DNA from: Pyropia yezoensis | Lineage: Eukaryota > Rhodophyta > Bangiophyceae > Bangiales > Bangiaceae | DNA: 64,000 nucleotides | Direction of reading: 5' to 3' | Assembly: GCA_009829735.1 (NCBI GenBank) | Contig: CM020620.1 | Span: 7,022,545 to 7,086,544 of the forward strand | Part shown: positions 1 to 11,721 of the stretch, in pieces | How positions within the stretch are numbered: position 1 is the stretch's first letter | Layout: the number at the start of each line of letters is the position of its first letter | Program-made: the position numbers and the translations under genes | The notes under the pieces: generated by a model | The model's input: the letters and a program-made list of their open reading frames with translations, nothing else | Database searches by the model: none | What the model was told of the DNA's origin: nothing

Positions 1-1
1 C

Positions 2-1828
2 ACTTCCAGTGCCAGCAATGGTCACGGCCGGCAGCGAAGGCATGTCGCGTCTACGGACGCTAGCAGCAGTCCCAGCAGTGGCAGTGGTAGTGACAGCAGC
101 AGCAGCAGCAGCGGTAGCAGCAGCAGCAGCAGTGGTAGCAGCAGTAGTGACGGGGACGACAGTAGCAGCAGCGTAGAGCGGCGGCGGAGACGAAACCGCC
201 GACGTCGCCCCGGGTCATCAACCACCTCCCATAGCGCGGACGAGCGGAGGCGGCGGCCGTCATCTGCGGTGCGCCGTGCGGCGCGTGCATCATCATCGGA
301 CGAGCGCAGCAGCCGCTCCGCTCGTCGGACCAAGTCCAAGCGCGGGACGCGACCGCCCAAGCAGGCTCGCCCGCCTGTGCCTCCTGTGGGCACAGGCCTG
401 CTGGCGGCGGCCACCCCTGCTGGCAAGACGCCAGCCATGAACACGGCGTTTGAGATTCCGCCTCATGCGGTGCGGTTTGGCGCGCAGGTCGGGTCAGGGG
501 GCTTTGGTGTGGTCTTTAAGGGCGTCTACGCGGGCGAGACGGTGGCAATCAAGAAGATCCACGCTCACGCGTTGGGCAACGCGGGTGCGGTGGCCGAGTT
601 CCAGGCCGAAGTGGCGGTATTGTCGTCGGTGCGACACCCTAACATTGTGCGCTTTGTGGGTGCGTGCACATTGCCGCCGGCGCTGATGATCGTCACGGAA
701 TTTTTGGAGCGCGGCACCCTCTTTGATGTACTGCACGGGAGCAAGGAGCCGGTCGGCTGGCGTGAGCGGCGGGGAATGATGGTGGGCCTCTGCGAGGGTA
801 TGACCTATCTCCACTCGCGGGGGCTCCTCCACCGGGACCTGAAGGTATGTTGTGTGGAGGGGGAGTCATCTCTTGAGGGTGTGGTGCTGAGTGTGTTGAC
901 ACGCTTCGGTGGTACTGGTGCCAGGAAGCGTTGGCGATGCTTGTGTATGAACGCCTCTTGCAGGCCATACTTGCTTGTCATCGACACACGTACCGGAGTG
1001 GCTTCTGGCGGCTTTTGACCACGGCTGATACCGAGTTTGCGTGACGAGACCGACTGGGTGGGACTAACCAGTTTTGGTTGCCTGCGCATTCTCGCGTGCA
1101 CATTTTTGGTCGATGTGTTTCGTGCAACTGTTCAATCTCTCTGTGCGGCTTTCCGTGTTGACCACTGTTGTTTCCCGCAGAGCTCCAACCTTTTGTTGGA
1201 CAAGGACTTCAATGTGAAGGTGGCGGATTTTGGTCTCACACGCATCGTGTCGTCGCCGACGGCAGCGCCCATGACGGGTCAGTGTGGCACTTTCCAGGTA
1301 CGTGATATGCAAACAGGTGGGCGTTTTATTCCTCGTATTCTGCATCCGTTGGGCGTGTCTGCATGTTTGCTTTGAGCTGGCTGTGCTTGGCGTTTTGTCC
1401 TTTCGGATGACGCTTGCCATGGTGGTGTCTGACGTATTCGTGCACGCCTTTCTGGTTTCCCACACGTCACTGGGTTGGTCGGTGAATGGTCATACGGCAC
1501 CACGCTACCTCACGCTGTTCTTTTCCGACCGACCCGACAGTACATGGCTCCAGAGGTGCTTGCCAACCGCCCCTACACGGAAAAGGCCGACGTCTTTTCG
1601 TTTGGCATTCTTCTGTGGGAGATGGTGGCACGCAAGCTCCCCTTTTTTGGCATGGCCCCCATGCAGGTGGGACTGGCGGTGGTCAACACGGGGCTGCGGC
1701 CGCCGATTCCTCGCGACTGCCCGCGGCCGCTGGCCATCCTCATGCGCCGCTGCTGGGAGCAAGACTTTCGTCACCGACCGTCGTTCAAGGAGGCGGGCAA
1801 AGCGTTGCGGGCCATGCCCAGTCACTGA
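2..1828 (+). CDS. TKL-type protein kinase, 5' end outside the window
   Basis: This is a protein kinase in three visible exons: 2-844, 1181-1297 and 1541-1828, with GT-AG introns of 336 and 243 nt, both in phase 0. The frame is already open at base 2, so the N-terminus lies upstream. The visible start is a Ser/Gly tract, then an Arg-rich basic stretch, then the catalytic domain from about residue 160. The domain shows the Gly loop GSGGFGVVFKG, the catalytic lysine in VAIKK, and HRDLK split from SSNLLL by intron 1. It also has DFG in exon 2 and a GTFQ/YMAPEV junction across intron 2. The HRDLKSSN pattern and the C-lobe match tyrosine-kinase-like (Raf/MLK-type) Ser/Thr kinases. The poly-Ser and basic linker would suit a cytoplasmic juxtamembrane segment of a receptor kinase, but no membrane segment is visible. 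The domain is certain; the substrate is unknown. Confidence 0.9.
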
Positions 1829-2359
1829 GGTGGAGGATGCAGCTCACGCTTTTTTACAGGACCAGCAGGAGAGTGGCTGGGACAGGAGGTTTTGTGGTGC
1901 AGGGGTTGTCCTGGCGGGATGGTCCGACGCGTCACGCAGGGGCGGAGGTGGATCTGGTCGCACCTGTTCTGTACGTTCATCACTGTTCCCTGTACACACA
2001 CACGGTACAGGGTGAAGTCCCACCGAACTGCACTGTACATACACTCTGTTTCTCATTTCGATTTTCGTTGGGACTCATGAATGTATTTCTGTGTGGAAGC
2101 CCCCCGTGAGGGAATGGAGCTCATTTCAGTGACCGCCCGAGAGAAGGCGATCCACCACGATTCCCCCAGAGTGCGTTGGCGAAGCAAAGAACGCAGCGTG
2201 GCTGAGCGGTCTCGACGAGCTGGTCGTGCCTGCGCGGGGTTCTGTTGCTGTCCAGTGCCCCTACTGCCCTCTGCCTTGTGCTGCCCGTTGTCGTAGCTTG
2301 GCCATCCCCACACACGCGCTCCCCAGCGGCCTTCTGTGAGCGCGGCCCCGTCTGTCACC
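1829..2359. other. Intergenic: kinase 3' region and MPC2 upstream region
   Basis: No gene is visible. At 1988-2012 an 8-bp inverted repeat (CCCTGTAC / GTACAGGG) flanks an AC-rich 9-nt loop just after the kinase stop, and further GTAC-type motifs follow to 2040. The last about 200 bases are the presumed promoter and 5' UTR of the next gene. Confidence 0.5.
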
Positions 2360-3248
2360 ATGGCGTCGCGGCTCAAGGCGCTGATTGACCACCCCGCGGG
2401 GCCCCGGACGGGTGCGTTGGCAGCGTTTGTGGGCGACTGCGTAGCCGTCTGTGACCGCTGGAGCTTCCTGATGGGCTGCTCTTCTTTTGATGGAGCAGTC
2501 CTGCCGTCTGCTACGTGGGGGGCTGGCTACGGCACGTGCAGCAGGCAGCGCAAGAGTGTGAAAGGGTACTAACTGGTCAGTGCTTCGGTCTATCGTGGTC
2601 GCGTGCGCCTGTCTTTCTCGTACGTTCCCTCTGCTGTATGTGTTTTGTGTGGTGACCCGGGGCGTCCGGTGGTCCAGTCTTCTTCTGGGCGCCCATGATG
2701 AAGTGGGGCTTGGTCGCTGCCGGACTGTCGGAAATGAACCGGCCCGTTGAAAAGGTGTCGATACCGCAGAGCTTGGGTACGTTTCGCCCGCTACGGCTTT
2801 GGCGTGGTCCCCTTTGTCTGCGCTCTGCGCTGGTGTGGAAGGGCCGCCCTGGTGGTGTCATATGTTGCTCCTGGCTCGCCCCTTGGGTCACCCCTTCCGT
2901 GTCGTTCGGTAGACCTGACGCGCCCCTTTTTGCTCGCACCCCACGCGCGTGTCTTTTGGCTCTGCTGCTCCTGTCACGGGACGCGTTTTGATCGTGTTTG
3001 CTATTGTCGTGGACGCGACTTTGTTGCGGATTTTCCGCCCGCGCGCAGCACTGGCCGCCACGGGGACCATCTGGACGCGGTGGTCCTTTGTTATCACGCC
3101 CGTCAACTGGAACCTGGCGACCGCCAACGTCTTTGTCGCGTGCACGGGGATCTACCAGTTGCAACGGGTGTACCGGGCGGGCCGGCCGGGCACGGCCGCC
3201 GTCGCCGACACGGAGCCGCCACCGCCAGTCCCAGCGGTGCCGTCCTGA
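2360..3248 (+). CDS. MPC2: Mitochondrial pyruvate carrier, MPC2-like
   Basis: This is a subunit of the inner-membrane carrier that imports pyruvate into the mitochondrial matrix. There are three exons: 2360-2411, 2678-2776 and 3049-3248. Both introns (266 and 272 nt, GT-AG) interrupt a codon after its first base. The spliced length is 351 nt, 116 residues, which is usual for the family. The ATG at 2360 sits in a strong context (CACCATGG). Exon 1 encodes LKALIDHPAGPRT. Exon 2 adds FFWAPMMKWGLVAAGL and NRPVEK. Exon 3 adds LAATGTIWTRWSFVITPVNW and the last helix ending GIYQLQRVYR. These are the family signatures, including the amphipathic N-terminal helix and the hydrophobic helices. The Pro-rich C-terminal tail is unconserved. 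An MPC1 partner is expected elsewhere in the genome. Confidence 0.93.
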
Positions 3249-3541
3249 CTAGACGCGCGGGCGGCCGGGCGCTCGCCGTTGGGCGGTCCGTCCCGGGCAC
3301 ACACTGGGGCAGGCTGCGCACACACACACCCATCCATCCACGCTTGTTTGGTGTACTGCGCAAGCCTTTTTTTCTCTAGCCGCCACTGCTCGTCGTGTGT
3401 GAGTGCTGTGTATGTGTATGTACTATACGTGTCTTTCGGGGGAGAGCGGGCGTTACAACACCTCTTTTCAAGTCCACACGCACCGGTCACGCCGCAACGC
3501 GCACCCCCCCCCCCCCCCCCCTGTCCACCCCCTGGCCTCCC

Positions 3542-5468
3542 TCACGCATTGGTACTCCGGCTCCGGACCAGGGACGGCCCGCCGCTGCACACGTACGCCG
3601 ACAGGTGGTCGGTGGCAGCGTCTGGCCGTAGGGCCCCCTCCCCCGCAACCCGCGCGCACACCACCACCGCCCGGCCGTCGCCGCCGCTGCTCTCGGTGGC
3701 AGCCCCCCCCCCCCCGCCCCCCCCCCCGGTGGCAGCCTTGCGGGCGGCCCGGACGCCCAGCCCGCCGCCCCCCCGGCCGCGGCCAGTGGAAACGCCGTGG
3801 GCGGCGGCGAGCTCCCGGCTGCGGCTGCGCCGCCGCTGCCGCGGACCCGCTAGCGGCTTGGCCGCCCCGTCGCCGCCGCGGCTGGCCGACCGCGCCTTGC
3901 CGTCGGTGCCGCCGACGGGCGGCAAGCCGCCTCCTCCCGCCTCGTCGCTGCCACCGCCGCCGCCGCCGCCACCGCCGCCGCTGCCACCGCCGCCGCCGTG
4001 GCGGCGGGTGGTCTTGTGGAGGGCCCGCACGCCAACGGTGCGGGCGCGGCGAACGAGGCTGGCCGGCGGCTGCGCGGGGCCAAGCGACGCTTGGCGGATG
4101 AGGGGCATGCCTTCAGCGGCGGCCGCTGCCGTTGCTGCCGCCGCCGCCGACGCGGCGTTGGCCGCCGCCTGCGGCGACCTCCCCGCGTCCGCCATGTCGA
4201 CGGCGGCAGCCGCGGTGGCCAAGGCGGACACTGCCCGCGCCGGCTGCACGTCCATGACCTCCCGAAAGAGGAGGCGCTTGACCTGGTCGGCCGTGAGGGG
4301 CCCCTCCCGGACGCCCTCGTCGAGGCCGCTGAGATCGGGCGGCGGGCACGCGGCGGCGGCGGCGGCGGCTTCGGCCTCGTCATAAAAGTCGGCCACAAAT
4401 GGATGGCGCAGCGCCTCGGCGGCGGTGAGGCGCTCGGTGGGGTCAAAGGCGAGGAGCTGGGTGAGGAGGTCGAGCGCCCCCGGCGGGGCGTTTGGGAAGC
4501 GGGCGGCCAGGTCCACCCCGGCCGACTCGGGGAGGTCCCGGAGGAAGCGGAGGGCGCGGCCACTCGAGATGTGGGTGGTCTGCGCGTCGGTGGGGGTGCC
4601 CACAAACGCTACGGTCAGCTCCACCTGGTGCCGCACGTCCCGGCCGGGGAAGAGCGGCGCGCCCCCATTGAGGAGCTCCCCCAGCACGCACCCCACCGAC
4701 CAGAGGTCCACGGCGGATGTGTAGGTGCGGGCGAGCGACAGCTCTGGCGCCCGGTACCAGCGGGTGACCACGTAGGCGGTCTGGACCGCCTCCTCCCCCA
4801 CCGCCACCGGGTCCACGTACCGGGAGAGGCCAAAGTCCGCCACCCGGATGTCCCCGTTGCGGTTGACCAGGATGTTGGCGGGCTTGATGTCCCGGTGCCA
4901 GCAACACGCCGCGTGGGTGTAGGCGAGCGCCGAAAAGATCTGGTACATGAAGAAGGAGAGGTGGACGGGCAGGATGGGGGTGGAGGAGCGCGCCAGCTTG
5001 TGCAGGTCCGTGTCCATCCGGTCGCTGATGATGTAGAGGTCGGCAAAGGCGGCGTACGAGGTGGGCGCGTCCAGGTCCACGATGGACAGCAGCGACGGGT
5101 GGCGGAGGGCCTTGCCCAGCCGCACCTCCCGCAGCATCCGCTTGGCGTCGGGAGCCGACGCAAAGCAGCAGCTGACCTTTTTGATCGCCACCTGCCCCCC
5201 CGTCCAGGTGTCCACCGCCGACACCACCACCCCATAGGCGCCATAGCCGAGGGGGCTCCCCAGCCGGTACCGCTCCGCAACGGTGAAGCGGGTGCCAAAA
5301 AAGACGCCGCTCGTCTTTCCTGGGGGGGGGGGTGCGGGAGGGGCCGCCGCGTCGGCCGCGTCGGCCGCCGCCGCCGCCTGGGACCGGGACACCCGCCGGG
5401 GGGGGAGGCCCCCGCTGGCACCCGCCGCCGCCGCGGGTGCCCCTCCGCCGCCTCGCCCGCCACCGCCA

Positions 5469-5500
<32 letters not shown>

Positions 5501-5797
5501 GCCACCGCCACCGCCACCGCCACCGCCACCGCCACCACCATCGCCACCGCCACCACCATCGCCACCCCTACCGCCGTCAACACCTCTACTGCCACCACCA
5601 CCTCTACTGCCACCACCGCCACCGCCACCGCCACCGCCGCCCACCGCCACCCGTGGAGGCGGCGGCAGCGTCGCCACTGCCGCCACCGCCGCCCCAGCCG
5701 CCGCAGCCGCCGTTGCCACTACCGTCGCCGGTGGCCGTACAGCCGTTGGTGGCACCGGCGGTGCGCCCAGCGCAGCCGGTGCGGCCAGCGCGGTGGA

Positions 5798-5838
<41 letters not shown>

Positions 5839-6160
5839 CCCTGTCGGCAGCGACGGTGGCGGCAGCAGCGGCAGCGGCTGCCGCGCGGGGCGGCAGCGGT
5901 GGGGTGGCGACAGGGGCTGGGGGGTGGGCGGCCACGGCGGCGGCGGCGGCGGCGGCAGCGACGGGGAACGCTGCGTCTGGGGCGGCGTGGCCGCCCCCCC
6001 TGGCCGCCCCCGCCGTCGTTGACGCCCCCACCGTCGTCCTTGTTGTGGCCGTCGCCGCCGTCGCCGGCGCGGCTGCCCCCTCTGCTGCGGACGCCAGCGA
6101 CGCGGCGGCCGCGGCGGCGGGCACGGGCGCAGCGGCGGCGCGGGAGAGCCACCGCTTCAT
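3542..6160 (-). CDS. MAP kinase (CMGC) with TAY activation loop and long low-complexity arms
   Basis: This is an intronless frame of 872 residues; the family is usually 350-500. Residues 1 to about 280 are Ala/Gly/Pro tracts, including a poly-Gly run from a hexanucleotide repeat. The kinase domain (about 285-590) shows GYGAYGVV, VAIKK, HRDIKPANILVN, VADFGL, then TAY followed by VVTRWYRAPEL, and the CMGC insert. The WYRAPE signature and the shape of the loop identify a MAP kinase, but the dual-phosphorylation motif is TAY rather than TEY, TDY or TGY. The C-terminal 280 residues are Ala-rich with Gly and basic tracts. The ATG at 6160 is the first methionine of the frame. As an inference, it acts in a cytoplasmic or nuclear MAPK cascade. 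The domain call is certain; how the low-complexity arms behave is unknown. Confidence 0.92.
5456..5640. repeat. CACCGC-type hexanucleotide repeat inside the MAPK frame
   Basis: CACCGC and CACCAC units are repeated in tandem, on the reverse strand encoding the poly-Gly tract of the MAP kinase. The period of six keeps the frame open, so length changes would alter only the Gly run. A further pure CCG run lies near 5803-5839. Confidence 0.85.
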
Positions 6161-8796
6161 CGGGGGGGATGAAAGGGGGGTGCGAGGTGAGGGGGCCGGG
6201 GGGGGGAGGGGAGGGGGGGCGGCGTGTCACCGCCCCGCCGCCCGCCCCCAGAGCACCACGGGGGAGAGGGTGGGAGACGGGAAGGGGCAGAAGCGCCAGC
6301 TGGTCGGGCCGGAACCGGCGACAGTGATGGTGGTTGTGATGCTGACGGTGGTGGCGGTGGTGGTGCTCGTGATGGTGGTGGTGTTGGTGGTCGTGACTTG
6401 CAGTCCACCAGGCTTCGTGGCGGAGAGGAGGGGTGGGGAGAGGGGGGGATGGGTGCAGGACCCGGACACGGCCGTGACACGAAGCGGCGGCGGGAGGGCA
6501 CCCCCCGGGCGAGAGGGCAGGGGGGGGGGGGGGGGGGGGGCCCGGGGGCCCGCGGGCCCGCAGGGGAGGGCGAGGCGGCAGAGGGAGAGGAGGGGGGAGG
6601 CACTGGCGCGCGGGTGCGGCAAAGAGGTCGGCGGGGAGCGGGGCCCCGCAGCCGCCGCCCCCCACCCCCGTCCCCTCGCCTGTCGCCACGACCACCGCCG
6701 CAGGCCGTTACCCTCCCCTTCTCCCCCGCCCCCCCCCCCCGGTTCCACAACGCTGGCGGCGGCGACGCCCGCCTGCAGAGACGGTGGCAGGCACGGACAG
6801 GGGGTGGGGGCCCCCCCGCCCGCCGGCACGGCCCTGCATTCAACCCCCTGCGCGCGCTTGGCCGCCGCCGCCGCCGCCGCCGCCGCTGGCCTCACCACCC
6901 CGCCGGTCTTGCCCGCCAGCGCCCCTCCGCAGGGGGGGACGGGGGGGCGGGGGGCGGGAAGCCACCCGCCAGTCTGGCTCGGGGGGCGACGGCCGCAGGG
7001 TGCGAGTGCCGCCGCCGTGCAGCAGGCAATGCAACGCCGGGGGTCGCAGGCGTGCTACTACAATGGCCACGCGACGGGCATGCGCTGTGGGTTTTGGGGG
7101 GGGCGCGGGGGGCGGCGGTGGGGGGGGGGGGGGGGGTGCCTTTGGGGGCGTGCCGCCCGTCTACCTACCCCCCCCCCGCCCCCCCCCGCGACCGCCGCCC
7201 GCTGCATCGGCGAGCGGGCACGCCCCTCCCGCCTCAGCCGCGCCACCGCCAGCGCTGCCCCCCCGATGACCCCCAGACGGCACGGCTGGCCATGGGGGAC
7301 GACAGGTCACCCCTGCCCCCCCCCCCCGCCCCCCCCCCGCGCGCGCGCGCGCGCCAGTGGGTTCCCTCCCCTCCTTGCATGCCAACGTGGCGGCACCCCC
7401 CCCCCCAACCCCTTCTTGACCTCCACCCTCACTCCTCCCCCCCCCACAACCTCTGGGTGTGTGCCAGGCACGCACCACCAGCGCCCTCCCCCGCCAGTGT
7501 CTTCTCTAAAGGCACACCACCACCGCCTCATAGCCCACTGGCAGGGACATGCTGATCATCACACGCCACACACACCCCCCCCCCCGCCCAAAAGAAACAT
7601 GGAGAGGGGGAAGGGGGGAGGAGGACGGGAGGGGGGGAGGGGAGGGGGCGAAGGGACGGGGGGGGGAGTGATAGAGGTGGGCGGGTACGGGAGAAGGGCA
7701 CCCGCGCGGCGCGCGCGTGCCACTGGCGCTTGGCCGTCACCCTCCCCTCTATGAATGTATGTCTGTACTGTACATACATACGTGTCAATACGAGCCCGCC
7801 ACCACCGGGACGTCGGGCACAGGCACTCGGGGAGGGAGAAGGCGGGGGGGCAGGGGGTAGCGGGGGTGGGCGGCAAAAAAATTCCGACGCCCACCACCTC
7901 CCTCTGCGGCCGCGCGGGCGCGGCGGGGGCGGCGGCAGAGCGCCAGCGCGCACGGAACCGCAAGAGCCTGCAGCCAGCGCTGGCGCTGCGGAGTAGAGCG
8001 AGCCCCACCCCCACCGCCAGCCGTCGTCACCCCCACCGCCGGCGAGTCGGCCCGTCGGCCGGCCCACCCCCTCCCCCCCCCCAAACCACCCACCGCCCAG
8101 TCGCTCCAACGCCGTCGACTATTATTTCGCGGCTCGCGGCGGCAGCGGCGGCAGCAGCAGCGGCACGGTGGCGAGCGCCGGCGGCGGTGGCGGTCCAGCT
8201 GTTTGGTTCTGTCGAGTGCTCTTTCGCCCCGCCGCCGCCACCGCTCGGGGCGAGCACAGTAGATGGATGCGCGACGCTACGGCACGCGCACGGGAGCGCA
8301 ACTCGACCACGAGGGGGGTTTGGGGCGGCGGCGAGGGATGGGGGGGGGAATGGGTCTGTGGTCGCATGGACGGTCGGCGTGCCGCCTGGCAACGCCACCG
8401 GAAGGACAAAAAAAAAAAAAAAAAAGGGGGGGGCCGCGGACGCGGAAAGAACAAGTGTCTGCTCAACGGGCGCATGGCAGGGAGTCCACCCATCCCCCCT
8501 CCCCCCCCCTCCCCCCCATCTTCCGCAAGACCAACCCCCATGACGCAACACGGCACTCGGTGCGGCACCCAAAAACACGGGACGGGCGGCAGCACCCAGC
8601 GACGAACAACAACCACAGACCAACAAAAAAAAGAAAACAGCACGTCGCCGCCATCGCCGCCGCGACAGGGCCACACTCGCAACCCCCCCCCCCCCTTCTC
8701 TGTTCCTCCGCCGCCAAGCCAGCGTCGACACCATCCGTGGACCACACCATGCAACGGTTCCCCACCCCCCGCCCCCCCCCTCCGTCATGCAACAAA
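6161..8796. other. Homopolymer-rich intergenic region
   Basis: This is about 2.6 kb between two minus-strand genes, dominated by G runs, C runs and short purine/pyrimidine tracts. Examples are the G run around 6520-6540, the C runs around 7310-7450 and an A run at about 8409-8425. Long frames are open on both strands only because of composition; none has a recognisable domain. The stretch just upstream of 6160 should hold the MAPK promoter. A TGTACTGTACAT-like element lies near 7753-7766. Confidence 0.6.
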
Positions 8797-9696
8797 TCAG
8801 GCCCAGTTGAGGTCGGCGGTGCCCTTGTTAAACAGGTAGTCGACCCCCCCCACGTGGACCACCCCGTCCTTGAGCTGCACCTTCCACTTGCCCGACTTGC
8901 GCGTCACCCGGTCGTGCTGCGCGAGGATGTAGTCCTCCGACTCATCCTCATCATCCGCACGGTGTTCCAAGTCACTGTCAATGCTGACGCCGCCCAGCGA
9001 CGCGTCGTCGGGCTCATCCACAGTGGCGAGGAGGGCCTCCGCCTTGGGGTCATCCCCATCATCCTCCTCCTCGCCCCCACCCCCGCGGCCCCGCTTGGTG
9101 CCCCGCCCCGCCTCGTCGTCGCCGCTGTCGCCGTCCCCGCCCGCGCCGTCCACCTGCGGGACCACCCCGGGGGGGACCGCCGCGGCCACCGCGGGGAGGC
9201 CCAGGCCCAGACCCGCCGACGCGCCGCCCGCCCCCCCCGCCCCATACGCGGCCGGCACCGCCGCGGCGGTGGCGGCGGTGGCGGCGGCGGCGGCAGAGGC
9301 GGCCGCCGCCGACTCGGCGCCCGTCTTTGCATTCTCGGCGGTGAGGAAGGTGAGGCGGGCGAGCCAGCGGGTGCGGAGGTCCTCCAGCACCTCATCGTCC
9401 GTGGCGAGCGCCCCGCGCTCCGCCTCTGCCCGCGCCCCCGCGATCGTCGTGTCAATGACGCGCAGGTACACCTCCCGCACCGACTCGGCCGTCGCGACCG
9501 CCGACGGGGGCGCCCGCGACGCGCGCGCACGCCGGGCGGGGGCGGGGCCGCTGCCGCCGCCGCCGCCGCCGCCGCCGCCAGCCGCCGCCACCGCCCCGGC
9601 CACGCCGGGCGCGCGGGCCCGCGCGGGGGGGGGCGCCACAGCCGTGGGGGGGCGGGGGGGGGCGCCGCCCCCGAGGGGGGGGATGGGCGCAGACAT
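8797..9696 (-). CDS. TOA1: TFIIA large subunit (alpha/beta precursor)
   Basis: This is the large subunit of the general transcription factor TFIIA, which stabilises TBP on the TATA box. It is a single exon of 299 residues. I chose the ATG at 9696 (context ACCATGTC); the frame runs on upstream only through C-rich DNA that looks like 5' UTR. The N-terminal helical domain is at about residues 69-118 (VREVYLRVIDTTI through VLEDLRTRWLARL) and follows a Gly tract. An Ala-rich linker and an acidic segment with GGGGEEEDDGDD come next. The C-terminal beta domain is at about 243-298 (YILAQHDRVTRKSGKW, LKDGVVHVGGVDYLFNK), ending two residues after the conserved Trp. This order of helical domain, variable linker, acidic region and beta-barrel tail is the family's. 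The separate small subunit gene is not in the window. Confidence 0.92.
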   Translation of the reverse strand: MSAPIPPLGGGAPPRPPTAVAPPPARARAPGVAGAVAAAGGGGGGGGGSGPAPARRARASRAPPSAVATAESVREVYLRVIDTTIAGARAEAERGALATDDEVLEDLRTRWLARLTFLTAENAKTGAESAAAASAAAAATAATAAAVPAAYGAGGAGGASAGLGLGLPAVAAAVPPGVVPQVDGAGGDGDSGDDEAGRGTKRGRGGGGEEEDDGDDPKAEALLATVDEPDDASLGGVSIDSDLEHRADDEDESEDYILAQHDRVTRKSGKWKVQLKDGVVHVGGVDYLFNKGTADLNWA

Positions 9697-11721
9697 GGTC
9701 ACCCGCTGCGCGCAGGGGAGGAAGAAAAGACGGCAAGGGGAATCAAAGGAGGGCACGGAGGGGAGGGTAGGGGGGACAGGGGGGGGGGGGGGTGGGGGGG
9801 GTGGGGTGTGTGGGGCGAGTGGCGTTGGCTCCTCTCCCCAGAAACGTTGGCGGAAGCGGCAGCGCCCGGGACGGGGGGGGTGGGGGGAGTGGGGAGGGCG
9901 GTCGGTCGTCCCCTCCACGCGCAGGGGGGTGACCAAGCGCGCGGCGGTGGAAGGTTGGCCAAACGGCACACGTCACCACCCCTGCCACCCCCCCCCCCCC
10001 CCCCCACAACCGCCCGCGCGCGCGAGTACACGCTGCCCGCTGCCACACAGCAGCCGCACCGCAAAACGGGCGAGCAACAAAAAGGTAGGAGCCCCACCCC
10101 CTCCCCCCCCCGCGCTGGCACCCTCAACACCCACCCCAGCAGCCGACGGGGTAGTACCTTCCCGCGGCGCCACGCACAGCTGCACCCCACACCCCCGTCG
10201 CGGCACAAGCGCGCAAAAAAAAAAAAGAGAAGGCGCGCACCCCCAAAGCAGCAGCAGCAGCTGCAGGCAGGCAACAGCTGCAGCGGGGGGCGGATGACGA
10301 CCACACCACCACCACACCCCACCACGCGCTCCGTCCCCCCCCCCCCCCCCCACCACCACCGCCCCACCCCCTCACCTCCAAACAAAAAACCGCCACCCAC
10401 CACCCACCGGCCAACGGCCGTTACCACACCCGGGTGCACCCCGCCGCCGCCGCCGCCGCTCCGCCGCGCGGTGCACCACTGCGTGGCGGCGGTGGGTACG
10501 CGTCTGGCGGAGAAAGATGGAGAAAAAAAACGGATGGGGGCGCGCGCGCGGTGCGCGAGCAGACAGGCGGGTGGGGCAGACGGGATGGAGGGGAGAGAAG
10601 GTCGAGGGGGTGGTGGGGGGGGGGTGGGGGGGGAGGGGGCGTCGGCGGCAACGGTGGGATCCCCCGCGGGGGGGGGGAAGCGCCGGGGCCGCCACGGCAG
10701 GGGGGGAGGAAAGGGGGGGGGGAGGTAGGGGGGGTAACGCGGGCGCTACGATGCCCTTTCGCGGCCACGGACCGCGGGTGGGGGGGGGGGGGGGTAGGTC
10801 TGTTCTGCGCGCACCCCCCCACGCCACGTCTGTGCGGGGGCGTGGCCGCGGTGGTGCGCGCGAGGCTGTCCGTCGGGGGCCCCCGGCCGGCGCACGGGCG
10901 CCGCCGCTCGTCTGTGGGTGTGGCCAGCCAGTGGTAGCTGTAGGCGTCCCGTACGGCCGTGGACGCCGCTGGTCAGGGACCTGTTGGTGAAATTGAGTGC
11001 CGATTTGGGTACAGTGTCACGCTGGGAGCAAACCGTGGGCCACCTTTGTCATTACACATGCCATGATCGGTCGATCATGGCACCTCGTTGGTTTCATCCA
11101 CCGAAAGTATGGACTGTACCGTATTAAATGGGGAGAGATATGAGTCATGGCGCACGGTCAGTGTTGCCACGTGAAACAGACATGCCACGTTGCTGAGTTT
11201 TGGGTCGCCCGTGGGAGGCCACGGGACTGTCTCTCTATAGAATTACAAGCGCCCGCCGATCAGTGCACTGCGCTGGTCGCGGAGATCCGCGCGGAGGGGC
11301 CGACCGGCACCTGCGAATGGGGGTGATGGGGGGGGTGTGGGGGTCGGGCGCGGGGCCACATCGTCGGAGAGCGCCCGGCACGAGCGAGACCAACTCGTCA
11401 GCCGCCGCGGTCGACCGGGCCGCCCGCCTCCCCCCCCCCCCCGCCCTGTTCCGGCGGTCCCTCACCCCCCGCCGGCGCTGCGACGCTGGCGTCGGAGGTG
11501 CTGGCAGCCTTCTCGGTCACGGCTGTGCAGCGGCGGCGGCGGCAGCGGCGGCAGCGGCGGCAGCCACGGCTGCGACCGCGGCTTTGGCGGCGGCGGCGGT
11601 GGCGGCGGCGGCGCCCGCGACGGTGGCGGCGGTGCAGAACAGGTGGTGGCGGCGGCGGCAGCGGCGGCAGCGGCGTACGCAGGCGCCTTTTTTTTTTGTT
11701 CTACTTTTTTTTTGGCCGCCC
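9697..11721. other. Intergenic: homopolymer-rich, then a more balanced 300 bp
   Basis: No gene is recognised. Bases 9697-10900 are G- and C-run-rich. From about 10920 to 11240 the composition becomes more balanced, with TACCGTATTAAAT near 11117 as a possible AT-rich promoter element. A frame is open through 11200-11721 in phase with the PPR gene, but it contains two long T runs (about 11690-11713). I treat it as 5' leader. Confidence 0.5.

Noticed and set aside
269-1018. Kinase start at an internal codon (269)
   Set aside because: The frame is open leftward to base 2 and reads a Ser-rich then Arg-rich stretch continuous with the domain, so the true start is outside the window.
3998-6022. Long plus-strand frame opposite the MAP kinase
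   Set aside because: It is the complement of a conserved kinase; it has no domain and is open because of GC bias.
5283-7754. 823-codon plus-strand frame, Pro-rich
   Set aside because: It covers the antisense of the kinase arm and homopolymer DNA; only low complexity.
8263-10728. 821-codon plus-strand frame opposite TFIIA
   Set aside because: It is antisense to a clear TFIIA subunit and otherwise homopolymeric.
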